Assembly (NCBI GenBank): GCA_963965975.1
Contig: OZ014411.1
Coordinates: forward strand, 26,460,249-26,524,248
Length of the DNA stretch: 64,000 nucleotides
From: Xestospongia bergquistia
Lineage: Eukaryota > Porifera > Demospongiae > Haplosclerida > Petrosiidae
Direction: 5' to 3'
A program made the translations under genes and the position numbers. The notes under the pieces are model-generated. The model was not told where the DNA came from. It searched no databases and was given only the letters and a program-made list of their open reading frames with translations. Below, piece after piece: positions 14,501 to 29,500 of this stretch (positions are counted from its first letter, which is position 1; each line of letters begins with the position of its first letter).

Positions 14501-17500
14501 TACTGTTATTTAAATCCATTTAGTTTTTAGACACAATGGGACAGCTGTACATTTTGTTAGATGAAATGGATATAAACTGTACACAAACTAACATAGTCTT
14601 CTCATCACCCACATAATTACATGGATATACACAAACTAACATAGTCTTCTCATCACCCACATATTTACATGGATATACACAAACTAATATAGTCTAATGT
14701 CATCATCCATATAATTACATGGATGTACACAAACTAACATAGTCTAATGTCATCATCCACATAATTACATGGATGTACACAAACTAACATAGTCTAATGT
14801 CATCATCCATATAATTACATGGATATACACAAAGTAATATAGTCGTACATCATCACTCAGATGAGTATACTTCAGCATGAGCTAACAAAATAAATCTACT
14901 ACATAATTGGACATCTTTAATAGATACCAGTTAAACCAAAACAGACAATATTGATACAATAAAGAAACAAACATGTACATTTCCTTTTAGGGCTATCATT
15001 TACAGATCAAAATGATAACTATATTTACCTCGTGGTTTGTGACCTGCAATCTGTGCACTTCTAATCACATGAATCTTCAATTTCACTTTCGATAACGCCA
15101 AAAGAATCCACGTACAGTGTGTTGTAGAATATTGTACAACAATTCTGTATTCAAATCTGCATAAGGTTAGCTTACAGATATCGTTTATTATGCGGAGTCT
15201 GTATTTCGCTGAGTCTGTATATCGGACTGCATATGACTCATATCATGACTTTGGATAACATAGAATACAGCAATAATTTGTGTAGTGACAGTCATGGGGA
15301 TCCATTTAAGATTTCCCCTAAATCCACAAGCATACAGTCTATCTCCAACTTTAAATGTGCAAGCTCTGTCAAACAGTTTAATCATTTTGTCTTGGTTCTG
15401 AGACATCTTTTTAATAATGTCAGGATGAATTAGATCAAATCAAGTACGAACTTTCCTTCCCATCATTAGTTCAGAAGGTGATATCCCTGTACTTGTCTGA
15501 GGCATGATTTGATAGTTGGAGAGAAAGGTAGCAATTCTATCTTGTATACTACCCTCTAACTTACTAATTCCCTGTTTAAAAGTTTGAACTGGACGCTCAG
15601 CCAACCCCATTGGAAGATGGGTGGGTACAGTGAAGTGAGGGTATGTTTGATTCCATTCTGGTCCATAAAACATTTGAATTCCTGGCTAGTAAAACCAGGG
15701 CCATCAGAGACAATTAGATCTGGGATTCCGTGTACAGCAAAGTTTCTTTTAGTTTCTTAATAGTTGTTCTAGATGATGTAGAATTAACAATATGAGCCTC
15801 TATCCATTTTGAACGTGCACCAATTAGAATAAATTTAGAAGTGGATGACGTCCAGCCTTGTTCATCAAGTTTACAGACCCCAGACAATAGTGGATCCCTA
15901 TCTGTCCAAACTTTGCTGCATAAAAAGTGCAAAGAAAACCAAAAAGAGGGAAATGGTTACTGTGATATGTTCAGGGACAATAACCTTATACAATAAGTAC
16001 ATGGGTGGTGTTGATTGTAATGATCAACTACATCAGTGCTATCACATTGTCTAAAATCACACAAACAATATTTTTACTTGATGTGGTTTTCTTCAATTTT
16101 GCTGTTACTGTACCAGGAAGCAAAGAAGTAGGAAGTCAACATCTCTTTCAACTAAAAAGTTCAGGCCAGCACATTTTCCTATGATGGGATATGGTAAACA
16201 ATATCGTTATTATTATTATTGTTCACAATACAAACACATTTGTAAAGACACAAAATGGTATTGTGAAGATTGTAATGTATATCTATGTGATAATGGCAAG
16301 ACTGAAGACTGTTTTTATCCACCATAATCTCTGTGCCATCTTGTAGTGCTAACAAAACTTATGACTTTCGTTAAAAGACAACCTACACCAATCATTTAAT
16401 CTGAACTATAATAATGACAATGACAACTTATAGTACAATCAATGTTCAGTATTACAATATCAGTACATACATGTACATAAAATGTATTATAACAAGCTTT
16501 TAATGTAACCGCTTATTTCTTATAGTAGGACATTATTATGAATGAAAAGGCACTCTAAACAAAGGTTAAACACGTCTCACATACAAACATATGAATTAAA
16601 TATTTTATATCTTGCTCACCAGTTACGAAGGGTTGATATACAGTCCAAATCTTCCCAGAAACATTCTTCTTCCCTTTGGACACCAATTTACAGTAATTTT
16701 AGAATCAAAAACAGTCAAACAGCTCACAAAACACTCAAGAGAACAGCACGTACTTTAGCTTTAGTCCTCCAAGAAAATTTAATTTCGTCCTCACGTAATC
16801 ACACCCACGTATTAATATCACATATAAAGAACTATTTGATCACTTTATTTATAGTATATACGTATTAATGTCTTTTTGTTAGTTATTTCTAATGGGCATT
16901 ATCAATAAAGTCCGTATTTAATAATATTTCACTGATCATAGAACATTAGGTTTAGTGTTATTGGTTTAATTTAACCAGGTTTATGCTTTTATATAGTATA
17001 CAGGAGTAATTGATCCTTGAAGTTAGGGTCCAATATAATGATAAATTGAAGTATTACAAAAACCCACTTAATTCAAATACATTGATTGATATGGTTAATT
17101 ATCAATTAAAACATGAAAAGTCTTTTATTAGGATTTTGATCATTTTATACTTTTTTATAAATATTGATTAATATTACATTGAGTATAATTATCACTGGAT
17201 ACCTGTGTACCCTTGACACACCCTGGATCAGTCCTTAGTGATCGTAATCTGTCAGTATAGGTTTTGTAACAAGATGGAGATCTCCATGGTATTTATAAAC
17301 TGAGTGCTGATATCATGAGGTTTATAAATGCTATAGAAACCTTAAATTTGTTATAATTATAACTAACTGACTTCTGTTAAGTATCAACAGTATCATAGTA
17401 ACTTGTTTATATAGTAATGCTAATACTATAAAAGATCTTACTGTATGAGACATAATAGAACAATCTAATAAGACAACTGGTAATTGAAAGCAAACTTTTA

Positions 17501-20500
17501 ATGATTTGTGAATCTCAAGTAAATTTCTGTGACCCACTTTTTACTGTCACCACCATAAGATAGAATTTGAAAGTAGAGTTATGTGGTTTGGTGAACTTAG
17601 TAACCACTTGGGCCCATTTTCTATATGACCTTTGGAATAACCAAACATGTTTTATGTATTTTTAGTATTGGTTTGGTGTTAAAGTTTTTGTCTTGCTTGG
17701 CAGTATATAACAGAATATTTCATGATTGACGAGTCTGTCTCATATTTTGAGAGAGCATATTTAGTAGGGAATTTCCCTATAGATGGATGTTTACAACACA
17801 GATGGTCCAAGAGCAAACAATCATGTTGAAGGATGGCATAGTTGTCTTAAGTTGTTAAGAAAGTACATTCTAACATTTACAATGTTTTGAGGTATTCCAA
17901 AAGGAACACGCTGCAACTGAATTCTCATTACTTCAAAGTTAGTAGGAGTGCCTCCACCTTGTTGTACGAAAAGGTCAATTCTTTGAGACTGTAAAGTTAA
18001 TAAACTAAAAGAAAGGTTTACCAATAACAGTATATGTGTGGCTGAATATGTTACAGACATGTCCATTTGTACAGATCTTTGACTTAAACTTTACATATTA
18101 TTATTATAATACTTACTAATGTACTATATATAATTATCAACTATTACTGTAAATAGCTAATTTCATTGTTAATATTAGTTTGGAGAGCATTAAATAGAAT
18201 AAGCTAATAATAGGTGAAAACATACAAATTATGCTTTTAGTAGGTATAAATGGAGTAAGCAATCCTTCTAAACAAGCTTTTACTGTTTAATTTATGATTT
18301 ATTAATTAATAAATTCAAAAATTACATTTATATCACAGATAAAGTGTTATCATCAGTTCAATCTATCTGATATTTTATCTGTTTTCATTAATTAAAGTTA
18401 CCAAAATATTGAGTCAGTTAGTAGTATTGGCAATCAAAGCCTGTAAGATTGACCATACCCTTATGAATAATTAATTCATTAATAAGACTATTTTGAGCTG
18501 TAATTTTCACAATATCTTATAATCCTATCATTACTTCTTTGTTCCACTATCTCTACTTTAATTCTGATTGTTTAATACTTGTATATGAAGTTAATAAATA
18601 TCCTTTATAATGACAACATTATAAATACAAGTATTAGGTCATATTTTTACCATAACATGTACTTTACAAAATTACATATTAGTCTCATTTAATACTACAT
18701 CAGTGCTTTAGTATTTGTTAGGGAATCACTTTATACACTCAAGACAATTGAACCAGATTATAGATGTAGCTATTGTTAATAATGACTGTTCTTTTATTTC
18801 AATCTTGTTATATACTAGTATTGTTTACTAACATATACAGTAATTGAGACTGTATTGTTAATTTTATTCTCTTACATCCAGTACAATCAAACTCCATTGC
18901 ATCGGGCAGCATATAAAGGTCATCATGATAGTGCTGATACTTTACTTAAATCTAGAGCATATGTTGATGCTATTGATAAGGTCAGTATATACTATAATGT
19001 AAACTTATTATACTTATAAACTGGTTATTACACATACCTTCATATTTTCAAAAGTATATAATAAATTCATACTTTCTTGTTTGTTTTAAATGACAAAAAC
19101 ATATACATATAAGTTATAATTTGATGATAATGATTATGATCAGAAAACATTCATATCCTAAAAAGTCAATTTTCATATCAATTTCCTTTCTACTTAAATA
19201 TATCCATCAGTATCTTTTATGACACTAGTAATATTATATTAACAAAATTAAACATGATAATTGTTGTATTCCCAGTCACAAGTTATCATAAAAGAACTCA
19301 GAGTTATCATTAAAATACAACTCACAAACACAACTCAGTTACACAACTACAGTTAATGACAAAAATGACAGTTTATATACCTACCTAAACAATATTCATA
19401 GACATAGTTATCACATTATTCATAGTCATAGTTACCACATTCCTCCCTTTCTAAGAGGAAACATAGGGACTGAATCTATCAACTGGTCGACGTAGTCGAG
19501 ACGAACGTCGAATAGGAGGACATGGAGGTTGCGCTGGAGAGGGTGTGGTAGGTGCCGGTGTGGTGTATGGAAGTGGCCAATCATCCCAATCAGCGTCATT
19601 AGGACCATCCAGTACTGGTTCTGTAATACCAGTGACATTACGAAATCTTAGTTGATCAACATGACGACGAATACGTAAACCTGTTGTAGTTTCAACAAGA
19701 TAAGAGACTGGTCCTGTAATTTCAACAACAGTCACTGGGATCCATTGTGGTGTTCCCCTATAATTCCGAGCATACAGACGATCTCCAATCTTAAATTTCC
19801 TACAGGTAGGAGCACGGCCTGTAGTTGACCATTTCTGTTGCCTTTCAGTAACCTTCCGAGCAATGTCGGGGTGGAGCAAATCTAACTGGTTCCGAAGTTT
19901 CCTACCCATTAGTAGTTCAGCAGGAGACAATCCAGTGGTAGTCTGTGGTGTGATACGGTAGTGGAATAGTACAGTGAAGAGTCTATTTTGTACATCACCA
20001 GTTAATTTCTTCATACTGCTTTTGAAGGTCTGCACTGCTCGCTCAGCGAGTCCATTAGAGCTAGGGTGATAGGGTGCCGTTTTTACATGATCAATTCCGT
20101 ATTCTTCCATGAAAGATTCAAACTCAGAACTTGTGAAGGCGGGGCCATTATCAGAGACTAATTGTTCAGGGATTCCGTGTGTGGTGAAAATAGAACGAAG
20201 TGAATTAATGGCAGCTGAAGTAGAAGTAGTGGGTACAATATGTATTTCTAGCCATTTCGAGTACGCGTCTATAAGAATGAGAAAGTATTTGTTAAGGAAA
20301 GGACCTGCATGATCCACATGCACTCGAGACCATGGACGAGTCGGAACATCCCATGGATGAAGTGGTGCCCTGGTGGGATTTGCTTGATGAAGTTGACATG
20401 TAGAACACTGTTGTACCAGTTCTTGGATATCTTTATCAATTCCAGGCCACCAAACATATGATCTAGCCAAACTTTTCATTCGGCAAATTCCTGGATGAGA

Positions 20501-23500
20501 TGAATGAAGCTGTTTAAGGACGTGTTCCCTCCCCTCCTTAGGAATAACTACACGGGAACCTATAAGAAGACATCCATCCACGACACTCAATTCCATCTGT
20601 CTGCAGTGATATGGTTCCATCTCTGGTTCAGCATTGTCTATTGCTTTTCCAGCTTGGATGAGGTGACACACTCTAGATAGAATTGGGTCCTTTTGTATCC
20701 ACTGTCGTAGATGCTTGACTGTGGCTACATGTACAGAAAGATGGTTAATAACAAATTTTACATCACCTGGTATTGGAACCTGTGAAAGAGAGACTGGTAA
20801 GGGCAGTCGACTCAGAACGTCAGCATTGCCCATACAAGTACCTGGACGATATTGGATAGAGTATTGATACGCTGACAATGTGAGTGCCCAGCGTTGGATC
20901 CTAGAAGTAGTCATCGTTGGTACGTGTTGAGACTCATTTAGTAGGTGTTCAAGTGGTTTGTGATCGGAGTAGAGGAGAAATGGTTTTCCATATAGGTACT
21001 GATGAAATCGTTTAACGGCAAAGACAATTGCTAGAGCTTCCTTCTCCAGTTGAGAGTAGTGTTTTTCTGCTGGAGACAATGTGCGTGAGATATAAGCGAT
21101 AGGTTTTTCACTGTTGTCCTCCATACGATGTGCCAGAACAGCACCGAGCCCATAGGGAGAGGCGTCACATGAAAGAATCAAAGGTTTGTGACTATCAAAA
21201 TGTACTAGCAGAGACGATGATTGTAGTAGATTCTTAGCTTTTTGATAGGCTTGGTTGTGGACAATAGTCCAATTCCATTTAGAATCTTTACGAAGTAACT
21301 GATACAGTGGTGCCAACGTTGTAGACAGGTTTGGAAGGAATTTGTGATAATAGTTTAAAAGTCCTAGGAAAGAGTTCAATTCTGTAACAGAGGTAGGAGT
21401 TGGTGCATTTCGAATAGCTTCCGTTTTAGAAGGTGATGGATGCAATCCTTGAGCGTCAATGACATGCCCTAAATATTCAATCGACGGGACAGCAAAAACA
21501 CACTTTGATTTCTTCAACGTCAGACCAGCTTTTTCAAGTCGATCTAACACTTTAGCTAGATTGTGAAGATGATCATCATGGTCTCGTCCAGCTACCAAAA
21601 TATCGTCAATATACACGCATACATTAGGGAGTCCTTGTAGAATACTTTCCATAATCCTTTGGAAAATAGCTGGAGCTGAGGATATACCGAAGGGAAGACG
21701 CAAATATTGAAATAGTCCCTTGTGTGTACTGATGGTAGTATATTTCTGAGATGATTCGTCGAGTAGAATCTGCTGGTAAGCCTGACTAAGATCTAGTTTC
21801 GTAAAAACCTTGCCTCCTGACAATGCTGCAAATAGGTCGTCGACCCGAGGGAGTGGATACGTTTCAGTTTTGGATGCTCGATTAACAGTTACCTTGTAAT
21901 CGCCACAAATTCTAATGGTGCCGTCTTGCTTCACGACAGGTACAATCGGCGCTGCCCAGTCGGAGAATGTAACTGGTTTAATGATGTCCAGACTAAGGAG
22001 GCGTTCTAATTCCTGTTCAACTTTCATTTTAAGACAATACGGGACAGGACGTGGCTTGAAGAATTGTGGTGGAAACTGAGGATCCACCCATATGGTCGTG
22101 TTAGTACCTTCCAACTTGCCTAGTTGAGAACGGAAGAGGTTGGCATGTTTCGAGATGAGAGTGTCAACTGGTGATGTTGCTAGGGTGCTGTGAATACTGC
22201 CCCAATCAAGTTTGATAACATCCAGCCAGTTGCGTCCAAAAGATTTGCACCATTTCCTTGGACCACAACTAATGGAAGGGAGAGTTCTTGTCCCGCATGT
22301 GCAACCTGAACGTCGAAAGTGCCACGGACAGTGATTGGTTCACCGGTGTACGACTTGAGCGAGAGAGATGAAGGTTGCAGGGGAATTGACCTAAAAAAAG
22401 AAACATAAGTAATTTCACTTATAACAGAAACAGCTGCTCCAGTGTCAAGTTCCATTTGAATGTCCACCTTGTTTACATTGACAGTTATGAGAAGGGGTTT
22501 GCCACCACCCACTGTGTTAAAGAGTGTGTACGTTTCATCTCCTTGTTGTGGTGAGGGAGGCTGGCTGAGTGAGGTGGAAGGTGAGCTGAGGTTTGTCTGA
22601 TGAAGTGTCCGTCTGTCTGGTAGTTTAGCACCTCTTCTGAAGGGCTGTTGTTGTGGACCTGGCAATTGTTGCAAGTGCTGCCGGAGTTTGGACTTGCAGA
22701 CTTTAGCTATGTGTCCAATTTTCTTACAGTAACGACATTCTGCACTCTTGAATTTGCACGTATCAGAAGTATAATTATCTGCTCCACAACGGTAGCAGGG
22801 GCTGGAAGTAGGTCTGGTAGGCTTGTGACTAGGTCTAGGGGTTTGATGCACACGTTTGATGTGATGCGTTGAGTGCTGCTGCTGCTGAAGGTGAGTAATG
22901 TCTTGATTTGCTAGTTCCATAGCTAGCGCTATGTCGAGAGCCTTCTGATAGTCGAGATCAGGTTCCTGGAGTAGTCTTCTTTGAATACGGCCGTCAGCTA
23001 TGCCGCATACGAGTCGATCACGGACCATTTCTTCTAGAGAATGAAAGTTACAGTGTTCTCCCAGTTTCTTGAGTTGTGCCACATATGTAGCTACTGTTTC
23101 ACCTGGTTGACGATGTCTAGTGTTGAATCGATACCGTTGCATTATCTGTGATGGTTTAGGGTTGAAATGTTTATCGAGGATCCTAACGAGGGCGTCGTAC
23201 GTTTTATCAGCTGGTTTTTCAGGTTGTAGCAAGTTTTTGAGAAGTTCATATGTAGTCGCTCCACAGCAAGTGAGAAGAATCGCCTTTTTCTTAGCTTCGT
23301 TATGTTGAAGGTCATTTGCTTCGAAGTAGTACTCCAATCGCTCTGTGTACGATGACCATGACTGCGTGCTTGCGTCGAATTCCGGGAGTTTGCCGTGTGT
23401 AGCCATCAGTGAATCCAGTTACCCTCGTCGCCAGTAAATGTTGTATTCCCAGTCACAAGTTATCATAAAAGAACTCAGAGTTATCATTAAAATACAACTC

Positions 23501-26500
23501 ACAAACACAACTCAGTTACACAACTACAGTTAATGACAAAAATGACAGTTTATATACCTACCTAAACAATATTCATAGACATAGTTATCACATTATTCAT
23601 AGTCATAGTTACCACAATAATAATGACAAATTACACTGGATAATGTCCCATTACAAAAATCACTATCTTTTATAAAATTCAATTCTCCACATTAATGCTA
23701 GATACATATACAATAGTTGTAGAATTAATCATTTTATATCACATGATATCTATATTTGTATGTCCATTGACTTTGTTTATTCTTTTGTCTATATATGACA
23801 ATTAAATATTATAATTAATGTAATAACTGCATACTTTAAATGGTGACATACAATAGGAATCAATGACTTTAATTAATTGTGACCACAACTATGATGGATG
23901 TTACCTTCAAGTTTTGAAACTAGCTTTTTCCTGATCTATTAATTAAGTTTTATTTCTAGCATTCTACTTTATAGTTACTCCATTGTTTCATTTAATTATT
24001 TTTACAGTAGTCAATATCTTCCAAACAATTATAGGACAATATTTTTTAATTATAATCTTGTTAGGTATGTGTTAATTATATAACTGTGTTTGTTTGTTTG
24101 TTTGTTTTACATAACAACTAACAGCATTGAGTAAATTAAACTAAATACTTTAACTTCAGATAGATTATGTCAGCCAATAAATTTAACTTGTCTCTACGTC
24201 AAGTGCTACAACAATAGATATGACTGACAATGATTTAAAACTTCTAGTATATAATATATTTGTTATAGTGGAATCTCCCTGATCTGAATTCAAAGGTTTT
24301 TAATTGTTAATAAGTGCAACTTTATTTTAGATTAACTTTTAAATAAAAGATACCTCTGTAATCAGGACACTTTAAACTGGTCCCAATTTATTTGTCTAGA
24401 TAAGAAAAGTTTCACTTTAAATATTTTATTATAGCAAGACCCCTCCAAGGGGACACTTCAGTCTGACATTTGAATACTCATACTATTTTGTACATTTGTT
24501 TAGACCCTAGACTCATAATAACTACTACAATAGTAACTGATCCCTTGAAATACACCCCCCACTGTTACATAATTAGGACAGTTTGATAACTGTTATATCT
24601 CTTATTAAACACAAATGAAAACAACTCAATACTAGCACAGAACTGAATTAAGGACAACTATACAATTGCTTAAATATCCAATGAATACTTACAAGTACAA
24701 GTCCAAAGTACATAATCAATACAGTTTATTATACAGTTTCTCCCCTCCTTAATCAAAGAACTCGTCAGAAAAACGTTGAGGGGGTCTCCTCACTCTTGAG
24801 GGATAACGAGGACCTGTACTGACTCGAGGTTCCGACCCTTGTCTTGAATCAGAAGACTCAACTTATGGATTGGACTGAAGAGTCATTTCTTATTCTGGAA
24901 TATTATCTGACATACGAACTCGAATTTGATTTTGATGTCGTTTAACGATCATGGTTGAGTTTTGCAATTGAACTCCAAAAACAACTCTACCAATCTGTTT
25001 CACTATGACTCCAGGTATCCATTTGACTTTACTGCCCTATGAGAAATTCCGAATGTACACATCATCTCCTCTTGAGGGTTTTCGCTCTTTGTAGTAAATC
25101 AAATCTACTACTTAACTGTCGTCCAAACATTAGCTCTGCCGGAGATTGACCTGTAGTACTATGTGGAGTTATTCTATAAGAAAACAAAAATTGAGCTAAT
25201 TTTGTATCTATTGCACCACTTGCTATCTTTTTCATCCCCTTCTTGAATGTTTGTACCATTCGCTCTGCCAGCCATTAGACTGTGGATGATAAGGAGCTGT
25301 CTTGATGTGTTGAATACCATTAGCTTTCAAAAAATCTTCAAATTCCTGACTTGTAAAACATGTCCCATTATCTGATACTAGAGTACGAGGCAACCCATAA
25401 CGAGCAAACATTGTTCATAACATTTGAATAATTGCTGTAGAGGTTGTAGACAACGTTTTCATGATCTCTACCCACTTGGAGTGTGCATCTGTCACTATAA
25501 AAAAACATAGAATTCATGAAGGGACCAGCATAATCCACATGCACTCTGGCCCAGGATCTAGTTGGCCATGTCCATGGTTCTAATGGTGCCATTGCAGGAT
25601 TTGATTGGTTTTCCTGACACTTTGCACATTCTTTGACCAACTTCTCAATATCCTTTGTCAAACCAGGCCACCAAAAATACATTCTTGCCAAACTCTTCAT
25701 TTGATTTACTCCTGGGTGTGCCTGATGTAACTCTGCTAACATTTGTTGTCTACCTTGAGATGGGATCAGAACTCTAGAACCATAAATAATGCATCCATTT
25801 AATGTCGACAACTCCAATTTATGCTTACTGAATGATTTCAAGTCTACTGAACAATGTTCTGGCCATCCAAACTGAACATACCTGTATACTCTGGCTAATA
25901 AAGGATCTTTCTGTGTCCACTCTTTTACAGTTTCTGTCATGATTGGCATTGTGTCCATGGCTTCCATTAACTTCACGAATTCGGTTGGTACTGGTTCTTC
26001 TACCTCCACATTTTCAGTAAGAAGTCGACTCAACGTGTCTGCATTGCTATGCTTATGAGTAGGCCGAAAGGCCATAGTATATTCATAGTTAGCCAGGATC
26101 AACGCCCATCGTTGTATTCTACCAGCTGCTTGTACTGGAACTGGCTGCTTCTCATTAAACAAGGACTTCAGAGACAAATTATCAGTGTACATTAAGAACT
26201 TGTGTCCAAATAGGTATGAATGAAACTTTTTTACTGCAAAAATGCAGGCCAGACCCTCTTTTTCAAGTTGTGAATAGTGTTTTTCAGATTCTGTTAAGGT
26301 CTGTGAAACATAACCTATTGGTTTCTCTGAACCATCTGTCATATGGTGAGCGAGAACTGCACCAATACCGTACATAGAGGCGTCACATGACAAAATTAAT
26401 GGAAGAGACGGATCGAAATGAACCAGTAAATTTGATGATGTAAGGAGTTTCTTTGATACTTGAAAAGCTGACTCTTCTTCTGACCATCTCCATTGAGTGT

Positions 26501-29500
26501 TCTTCTGGAGCAACCTATAGAGAGAAAAGAGATGTTTTGAGATATTAGGTAGGAATCTACCATAATATGTCAAAAGACCCAGATAAGCTTTTAACTGGGT
26601 GAGATTTTTGGGAGGAGGAGCTTCCAGAATTGTGTCAACTTTATCTTGTGTTGGGTGTAATCCCTGAGAGTCGATAATATGTCCAAGATATTACACAGAC
26701 TTTACCATGAATACACATTTTTTTCTTTTCAACAACAACCCCGCATCCTCGATTTGCTTCAATACTGTCTCTAGTGATTTCAAATGTTCCTCATCATTCT
26801 TTCCAGTAATAAGATCATCTATATATACAATCACTCCTGGAATATTCTGAAGTAGACTTTCCATAACTCTTTAAAAAATGGCCGGGGCTGATGCAATACC
26901 AAATGTTAGTCTCCTATATCGGAATAACCTCTTGTGTGTGTTATTCACCGTATACTGCTTGGAGACTTCATCAAGTTCCAATTGCTAATATGCTTGGCTC
27001 ATGTCCAACTTCGAAAACAGCTTGCCTCCTGTTCTTGCAATTGTGTCAACTGTCTGACTTGTCGTGGCCTGTGGTTTCGTCTGCTCTTTGAAGTAGATTT
27101 TTTAGTATTCGATCTCTCAATAAGTCATTCAATGATGCTCCAAATTTGCAATACCGAGCTACAGAACGCAGTTCAGCCACAAATGTACTCACAACTTCCC
27201 CTTCGTGCCTAATCTTCGTGTGGAATCTGTATCGTTCCACCATCTCTGACGGTGCAGGGTTATAGTGTTCGGTTAAGAGCGTCACTAGCTCTTCATAACT
27301 CTTCTCTCCAGGTTTCTGAGGGCTTATTAAACTCGTTAAGAGCTTGTAAGGCGCTGGTCCAATTGCTGATAAAAGTACAGAACGCTTTTTGTCTATATTA
27401 GTGATTCTGTTGGCGTCCAAAAATGACCCAGTCTTTCCACATACTGGTCCACGACTCCATCATAGCATCAAATTCTCGTAGTCTTCCAAGAACATCTGCC
27501 ATCTCACCCTCGTCGCCAAATGTCATATCTCTTATTAAACACAAATGAAAACAACTTAATACTAGCACAGAACTGAATTAAGGACAACTATACAATTGCT
27601 TAAATATCCAATGAATACTTACAAGTACAAGTCCAAAGTACACAATTAATACAATAGTCCAAAGTACATAATCAATACAGTTTATTACATAACAACAGCA
27701 ATACTTTTATAAAAGAGTGAAAACATTGTTCAATTATTTTAAGTATGATATTAACAATTGCTACAAATTCATTTGTAGTAAGAATATTCAGGTATTATTA
27801 ATATCAACACACACATTTTAGCTAAACTATTTGTTATAGCAGTTACACTGGATTACTTCTCAGTTTATAAAGAACCATGTCATACAACAAGTACCATATA
27901 CGTTCATCTATTGGAGTAACTTTAACTTTCTTCAGTCAAGTACACTTTCATCAATTTTTATAAAACATTTTGAAGAATGTATCTTGACTACTAGAGCTGG
28001 TAGATGACTTAGTAACAGTTACAACTTGAGAGTTCATGTCTCCAATTAGTTGTGGAAGTAAACAGATATATATGTCAACCTTCCCACCAACACAACCAAC
28101 ACTTCATACAACTAATTAGTACCATTACCTGTATATAACGTCTAGATAAATTCTCTCTTTATTACTTCAAATGTCAGTGGTCCTCCATGTATATTGTTCA
28201 CACTCTGCAAGGAAACATTCTAAGGTTGGGAAATTGATTTGACTTTTAGATTTGCAAGTGCTTCATGAGCATATTTGATATATAAGTTATTCAGCAATTC
28301 TCTATAATAAATAAGTTCATCTTAAGCATCTATTACTCTTTTTTAAAACTAATAAAGTATAAACACCTTCACAATCATGATAAAACATACACGAGATCTT
28401 AGAAATTGAGATTGTATATACTTACCAGCTATTAATAGTCCTGAGAATATGAGAGTTTAATTTTGTTATTGCAGGAGCATAAATGTAAGAAAGACATATA
28501 ATTAACAAGAGTTGTCATTAAAAGCAATCTAAAATAAACAACTACATGGAAACATCTTCTCATGCAAGGAAGTGGTAGAGTAGATATGTCTCGTGATTGC
28601 TCATTTTTGACATTTGACTCGTGATAACATGATGAGCTGATTTCTTACCATCCAGAAAAGAGGAAAGAGGCTACAGAGAATTGGCATATTTACTGAATCT
28701 TCTTTTTTATGTTTTCTCTTGTATTTGATACATCTTGTGATGAGTACCATTTACACACTATGCTGTTTAATTGCTTTAAATAATAAAGTCCCTTACTGAT
28801 TGCTAAGTAAGATATGTTTGAATTAGTAAACAATGAGAGGCAAATATTAAGATTCACTGGTGTGGGTTACTGATTATCAATAAATACTCCAAAGTCTCAT
28901 AGTTGCCCCATATCAATTCAATATTTCGTGAGACCAACCTTTAGCTTAATGTACTGCCAATATTATAAATATTATAACATGGACATTGTTCATACCACTT
29001 ATGTTATATGCATTTGACCACATCTTGATGAGTGTCAGCATCCAATTTTTTTAACCTCGCTCTCAAAATATTTGTCACTGCTATTTGTATAGTTTTCTTT
29101 CAGTGAAGATATGTAATGAAAAAGGTCTTTAAATGAGTTAGAAAGTTTGTGTAAATAGTATCTAGCAACTAGTGTTCTTGTAATTATGTAAATTAAGGTA
29201 TTCAAATTATAGTCTTTGTATTTAGGGTAAGATAAATACTCTACTACAAATATATTAAATGATCAATTTGATGTTAGTCCTCTTAGTTGTTGTGTTTATA
29301 TTTTAAGAGTTAATACCATCATCTAAATATTAAAGATATTGCTAATTAAAACAAATTCCAGTGAAAACAAATTTAAAAGAGTTATACATATGTTACACTT
29401 GAATCAATTGGTTTTATAACAATAACAATTTAATCTATTATTAGTATCTACCCTCATTATCATTGAATATGTGATTACTGAATCAGTTGAAATATAAGAA

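Larger units (their letters stand above)
19262..23616 (-). mobile_element. Nearly intact Ty3/gypsy LTR retrotransposon
   Basis: The element is 4355 bp, on the minus strand, inserted in an intron of the ankyrin gene. Its two 178-bp LTRs (19262-19439 and 23439-23616) start TG and end CA and are identical by eye. A 5-bp target duplication ATAAT flanks it (19257-19261, 23617-23621). A polypurine tract (complement of 19440-19451) abuts the 3' LTR. A primer-binding-site candidate, TGGCGACGAGGGT in element orientation, lies just inside the 5' LTR. Gag-protease and pol frames are open apart from one frame change. Identical LTRs mean a very recent insertion. Confidence 0.97.
24591..27688 (-). mobile_element. 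Decayed Ty3/gypsy element with internal deletion
   Basis: The LTRs are at 24591-24735 (145 bp) and 27521-27688 (168 bp). The longer one carries an internal duplication of about 24 bp (repeated AGTCCAAAGTACA). A 4-bp duplication TAAC flanks the element. Internally, gag is cut near 27045 and joined directly to reverse transcriptase, so late Gag, zinc knuckles, protease and the start of RT are deleted. Several frameshifts and stops follow. It shares the primer-binding-site candidate TGGCGACGAGGGT with the intact element but is a different subfamily. It is not autonomous. Confidence 0.92.

Noticed and set aside
16542-16868. 108-codon plus-strand frame
   Set aside because: No recognisable domain or splice context. 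It lies among dead transposon fragments.
24268-24480. Possible pogo/Tigger-type element beginning GTGGAATCTCCCTGATC
   Set aside because: No matching inverted end and no target duplication found, so not listed as an element.
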